DNA from: Pseudolysobacter sp.
GTDB lineage: Bacteria; Pseudomonadota; Gammaproteobacteria; Xanthomonadales; Rhodanobacteraceae
NCBI GenBank assembly: GCA_025351985.1
Contig: JANXUW010000195.1
Coordinates: 1 to 8,770 of the forward strand
Direction: 5' to 3'
DNA length: 8,770 bases
Shown here in pieces: positions 6,320-8,770 of the stretch. Under the pieces are notes generated by a model, which saw only the letters and a program-made list of their open reading frames with translations, was not told the origin of the DNA and ran no database searches. Position 1 is the stretch's first letter; every line of letters starts with the position of its first letter. The translations under genes were made by a program, and so were the position numbers.

Positions 6320-7269
6320 GTCAGTGGCGCGGACGTCCCGAAGGCGGCGGTCATTTTGCGTTGTGGTTGATCCGCAGCATCAGCCTGCACGCGGGGCGTC
6401 GTGTCGCACGTTTGATCCTGTTTCCGATCACGCTGTATTTTGTGCTGCGCCGCGGGCCGGAACGGCGCGCCTCGCGGGCGTATCTGACACGCGTTTTCGG
6501 GCGGCGCCCGAGCTTCTGGCAACTGCTTGTGCACGTGCATTATTTCGCCAGCACGATCCTCGATCGCGTGTATCTGTTGAGCGGGCAATTGCAGCATTTC
6601 GATCTGCGCGTGCACGGCCTTGAACAACTCGATGCGCAAGTCGATCGCGGTTGCGGCGTGCTGTTGCTCGGCGTGCACATCGGCAGTTTCGAGGCGTTGC
6701 GCGTGCTCAGCCAGCAGCGTCCCGAGATTCGCCTGCGCGTGTTGCTCGACAAGCAGCAAACCCCGGCGATGACCGAATTGCTGCACGCACTCAATCCCGA
6801 AATGGCCGCCAGCGTGATCCACGCCGGACAAGACAGCACCGCCGTGGTACTGGCGATGCGCGAGGCCGCCGAACAGGGTGCGCTGGTCGGCATTCTCGGC
6901 GATCGTGCGCGCGAGCCGGAGGCAACGCAGCGCGTAAATTTATTTGGTGGCGACGCGGAATTTCCGGTTGCGCCATACCAAATTGCGGCAGTGCTGAAAC
7001 TGCCGCTGGTGCTGGCGATCGGGCTGTATCGCGGCGGCAATCGCTACGATCTGCATTTCGAAGTGCTGCACGAATCGCTGCGCATCGAACGCCGTCAGCG
7101 CGATGTGCAACTGCAGGCGTGTGCCGCGCAGTTTGCCGCACGATTGGAGCATTATCTGCGCATCGATCCTTACAACTGGTTCAACTTTTATGATTTCTGG
7201 AACGAGAAGCTCGAAGCGCCTGCCAGCGATGCTGCTGATACTGGTATGCAGCCCGGCGAGCGCGCTTGA
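6316..7269 (+). CDS. LpxL/HtrB-like lysophospholipid acyltransferase of aryl polyene cluster
   Basis: A 317-residue protein of the lauroyl/myristoyl acyltransferase family, with the catalytic HX4E motif as HIGSFE (His121, Glu126). Also seen are a hydrophobic N-terminal segment (about 30-45) for inner-membrane association, LLDKQQTPAM (144-152), the GILGDR segment (192-197) at the place of the family's second conserved block, and the C-terminal DPYNWFNFYDFW (284-295). In aryl polyene clusters such enzymes are thought to join an acyl chain, or the polyene itself, to a lipid-type acceptor; substrate and acceptor cannot be told from sequence. It starts in the ATGA overlap with the dehydratase stop, with GGA nine bases upstream. 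Its end is overlapped by the start of the LolA-like gene. Confidence 0.92.
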   Translation: MSQWRGRPEGGGHFALWLIRSISLHAGRRVARLILFPITLYFVLRRGPERRASRAYLTRVFGRRPSFWQLLVHVHYFASTILDRVYLLSGQLQHFDLRVHGLEQLDAQVDRGCGVLLLGVHIGSFEALRVLSQQRPEIRLRVLLDKQQTPAMTELLHALNPEMAASVIHAGQDSTAVVLAMREAAEQGALVGILGDRAREPEATQRVNLFGGDAEFPVAPYQIAAVLKLPLVLAIGLYRGGNRYDLHFEVLHESLRIERRQRDVQLQACAAQFAARLEHYLRIDPYNWFNFYDFWNEKLEAPASDAADTGMQPGERA

Positions 7270-7834
7270 TGCGCCGACGCTGATCGCCGCGCTCGCGCAT
7301 ACGCCGCCGGCGACCACACGATTTGTCGAAGTCGGTTTTGTCAGCATGCTCGATCAGCCATTGCTGCTGCGCGGCGAGTTGACCTGGCGCGGTGAAGCAC
7401 AACTGGAAAAACGCATCGACTCGCCGTATCGAGAAATCACGATCATCAATGGCGAAAACGTCGAAGTGCGGCGCGATAAAAAAAGTCCGCGTCAGTTCAC
7501 GCTCGATCGCGCGCCGGAACTGCGCGGTTTCCTCGCCAGCTTCACGGCGTTGCTGTCGGGCAATACGACGTTGCTGCAGCAATATCACACGCTCGCCGTG
7601 AGCGGCGATCAACACGCGTGGCGCATCACGCTGACCCCGCGCGATGCCGCGCTCGGCAAACGTATTCGCAGCATCGATGTGTATGGCAGTGAGACCGCGT
7701 TGCGCTGTTTCAACGTGCAGCAAACCGATGGCGACAACAACGTGTTATTGGTCGAACAACTCGCCAGCGCGAAGTTGCCCGCGGCGTTGACGTTGCCGCA
7801 TATGAACACGCTGTGCAGCGGAGCGACGAATTGA
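7190..7834 (+). CDS. LolA-like periplasmic outer-membrane lipoprotein carrier-related protein
   Basis: From ATG 7190 this is a 214-residue protein with a convincing signal peptide: basic RSSKR (6-10), hydrophobic core LPAMLLILVC (11-20) and cleavage site ASA before LDAP (after residue 25). The mature part resembles the LolA-related proteins of aryl polyene clusters: FVSMLDQPLLLRGELTWRG, a positive strand with Tyr-Arg-Glu, and a FTALLSGN segment. It probably shields or carries the lipid-linked pigment across the periplasm, working with the exporter encoded next. The alternative ATG 7229 would leave only 12 residues before the cleavage site, too short for a signal peptide, so I prefer 7190 although it overlaps the acyltransferase gene by 80 bp. 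Neither start has a clear ribosome binding site. The stop is shared in a TTGA overlap with the exporter. Confidence 0.82.
   Translation: MISGTRSSKRLPAMLLILVCSPASALDAPTLIAALAHTPPATTRFVEVGFVSMLDQPLLLRGELTWRGEAQLEKRIDSPYREITIINGENVEVRRDKKSPRQFTLDRAPELRGFLASFTALLSGNTTLLQQYHTLAVSGDQHAWRITLTPRDAALGKRIRSIDVYGSETALRCFNVQQTDGDNNVLLVEQLASAKLPAALTLPHMNTLCSGATN
7820..7823 (+). promoter_or_regulatory. Ribosome binding site GGAG supporting a TTG start for the exporter
   Basis: GGAG ends seven bases before TTG 7831. No ATG lies near the beginning of the exporter frame, so this site decides the start. The next alternative, GTG 7849, lacks such a site and would remove the basic N-terminus KFARR. Confidence 0.7.
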
Positions 7835-8770
7835 AATTCGCCCGGCGCGTGCCGCTATTGATCGCCTGGCTGCTGGCGCTCGCCGCGCTCGGTTGGTACG
7901 TGCAGCGCAATCTGATCGTCAGCACCGATCTGCGCGGCTTCATGCCGCCGGCGCAGACCGCGGACCAGAAATTGTTGCTCGACGAAATCGGCGAAGGTCC
8001 GGGCTCGCGCTTGCTCATGCTCGCGCTCGGCGGTGCGCCGGAACCGCAGCTTGCCGAACTCAGCCGCGGCCTCGCACACGCGCTGCAGCACGATCCGAAT
8101 TTCGTGCAGGTGATCAACGGCGCGTTCGATAGCGCGGCGCTCGATGCATCGTTGCTGCCGTATCGATTTTTGTTGTCGCCGACGCTCGATCAAAATCGCT
8201 TCGACGCTGCATTTTTGCGCAGCGAACTCGAACAAAGGATGGAGGATCTCGGCTCGCCCGCCGCAACCTTGCTGAAGCCGTTGCTCACGCGCGATCCGAC
8301 CCTGGAAATACTCAAACTGGCGGAACGCTGGACGCCGCCGAAAGCGCCGGCGGTGCGCGAAGGTGTGTGGTTTTCAACGAACGGCGAAGCCTTGCTGCTC
8401 GCACAAACCAGGGCCGCCGGGTTCGATCCCGCCGCGCAAGCCGTCGCCATCGCCGCGATCGAAAAAGCATTTCAAACGTTGCCGAATATCGGCGCCGCAA
8501 AACTCGGCATGAGCGGCCCCGGTTATTTCGCGGTCGGCGTGAACGCACGCACGCATGACGAGGCCGAATGGATCGGTCGCATCAGCAGTGTCGGATTTGT
8601 TCTGCTGATGTTGTTCGCCTATCGCAGCGTCAGCGTGCTGGCGCTCGCGGCGCTGCCGATCGCCAGTGCGGCGCTGGCCGGCATCGCGATGCTCGCGCTC
8701 ACGTTCGGCGGTGCGCACGGCATCACGCTGGCGTTCGGTTTCACCTTGCTCGGCGTCGCGCAGGAATATC
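7831..8770 (+). CDS. MMPL/RND-type exporter of aryl polyene cluster, N-terminal part
   Basis: An open frame of 313 codons runs off the right edge; full-length members of this family have roughly 750-800 residues, so well under half is present. The N-terminus has a basic end and one membrane helix (about 7-24), followed by STDLRGFMPP (31-40), typical for the first periplasmic domain of MMPL proteins. The periplasmic domain runs to about 245. Membrane helices follow at about 250-265, 268-292 and from 297, with GITLAFGFTLLGVAQEY (297-313) at the conserved MMPL segment. It would export the pigment or its lipid conjugate from the inner membrane, probably handing it to the LolA-like protein encoded just before. 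The start is TTG inside the TTGA overlap. Confidence 0.92.
   Translation, partial: MKFARRVPLLIAWLLALAALGWYVQRNLIVSTDLRGFMPPAQTADQKLLLDEIGEGPGSRLLMLALGGAPEPQLAELSRGLAHALQHDPNFVQVINGAFDSAALDASLLPYRFLLSPTLDQNRFDAAFLRSELEQRMEDLGSPAATLLKPLLTRDPTLEILKLAERWTPPKAPAVREGVWFSTNGEALLLAQTRAAGFDPAAQAVAIAAIEKAFQTLPNIGAAKLGMSGPGYFAVGVNARTHDEAEWIGRISSVGFVLLMLFAYRSVSVLALAALPIASAALAGIAMLALTFGGAHGITLAFGFTLLGVAQEY

Noticed and set aside
6034..6831. Minus-strand open frame of 265 codons
   Set aside because: Antisense to the dehydratase and acyltransferase genes, both of which carry catalytic motifs.

Overview
The window is high-GC proteobacterial DNA with tightly packed, mostly overlapping genes. Its core is the upstream edge of an aryl polyene (APE) / xanthomonadin-type pigment cluster: a XanB2-like chorismatase divergent from an operon of acyl carrier protein, integral membrane protein, hotdog dehydratase, LpxL-like acyltransferase, LolA-like protein and MMPL-type exporter. 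The chorismatase-headed layout, the GC content and a perfect CRP/Clp-type palindrome point to a gammaproteobacterium of the Xanthomonadales/Lysobacterales (Xanthomonadaceae or Rhodanobacteraceae). This placement is inferred from gene content, because no rRNA is present.

Layout. (1) 1-662, minus: N-terminal 220 residues of a Hanks-type Ser/Thr protein kinase, cut by the window edge. (2) 663-954: divergent intergenic region with a perfect TGTGA-N6-TCACA palindrome and a hairpin next to the kinase ribosome binding site. (3) 955-3872, plus: two translationally coupled, clearly paralogous multi-pass membrane proteins of unknown function, with features reminiscent of GT-C glycosyltransferases (WsfD-like). 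(4) 3809-4798, minus: chorismatase, overlapping the second membrane gene tail-to-tail by 64 bp. (5) 4799-4987: divergent promoter region. (6) 4988-8770, plus: six-gene pigment operon running off the right edge, with a longest gap of 5 bp and overlapping starts and stops elsewhere.

How the genes work together. The chorismatase would make 3-/4-hydroxybenzoate from chorismate as the aryl starter. The ACP carries the growing polyene chain, and the hotdog dehydratase makes the conjugated double bonds. The acyltransferase and the LolA-like and MMPL proteins would attach the polyene to a lipid carrier and move it to the outer membrane. Ketosynthases, ketoreductase and the aryl-activating ligase are not in the window and presumably lie downstream. 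The kinase and the two membrane proteins have no demonstrated link to the pigment pathway. The paralogous pair is the least explained part of the window.
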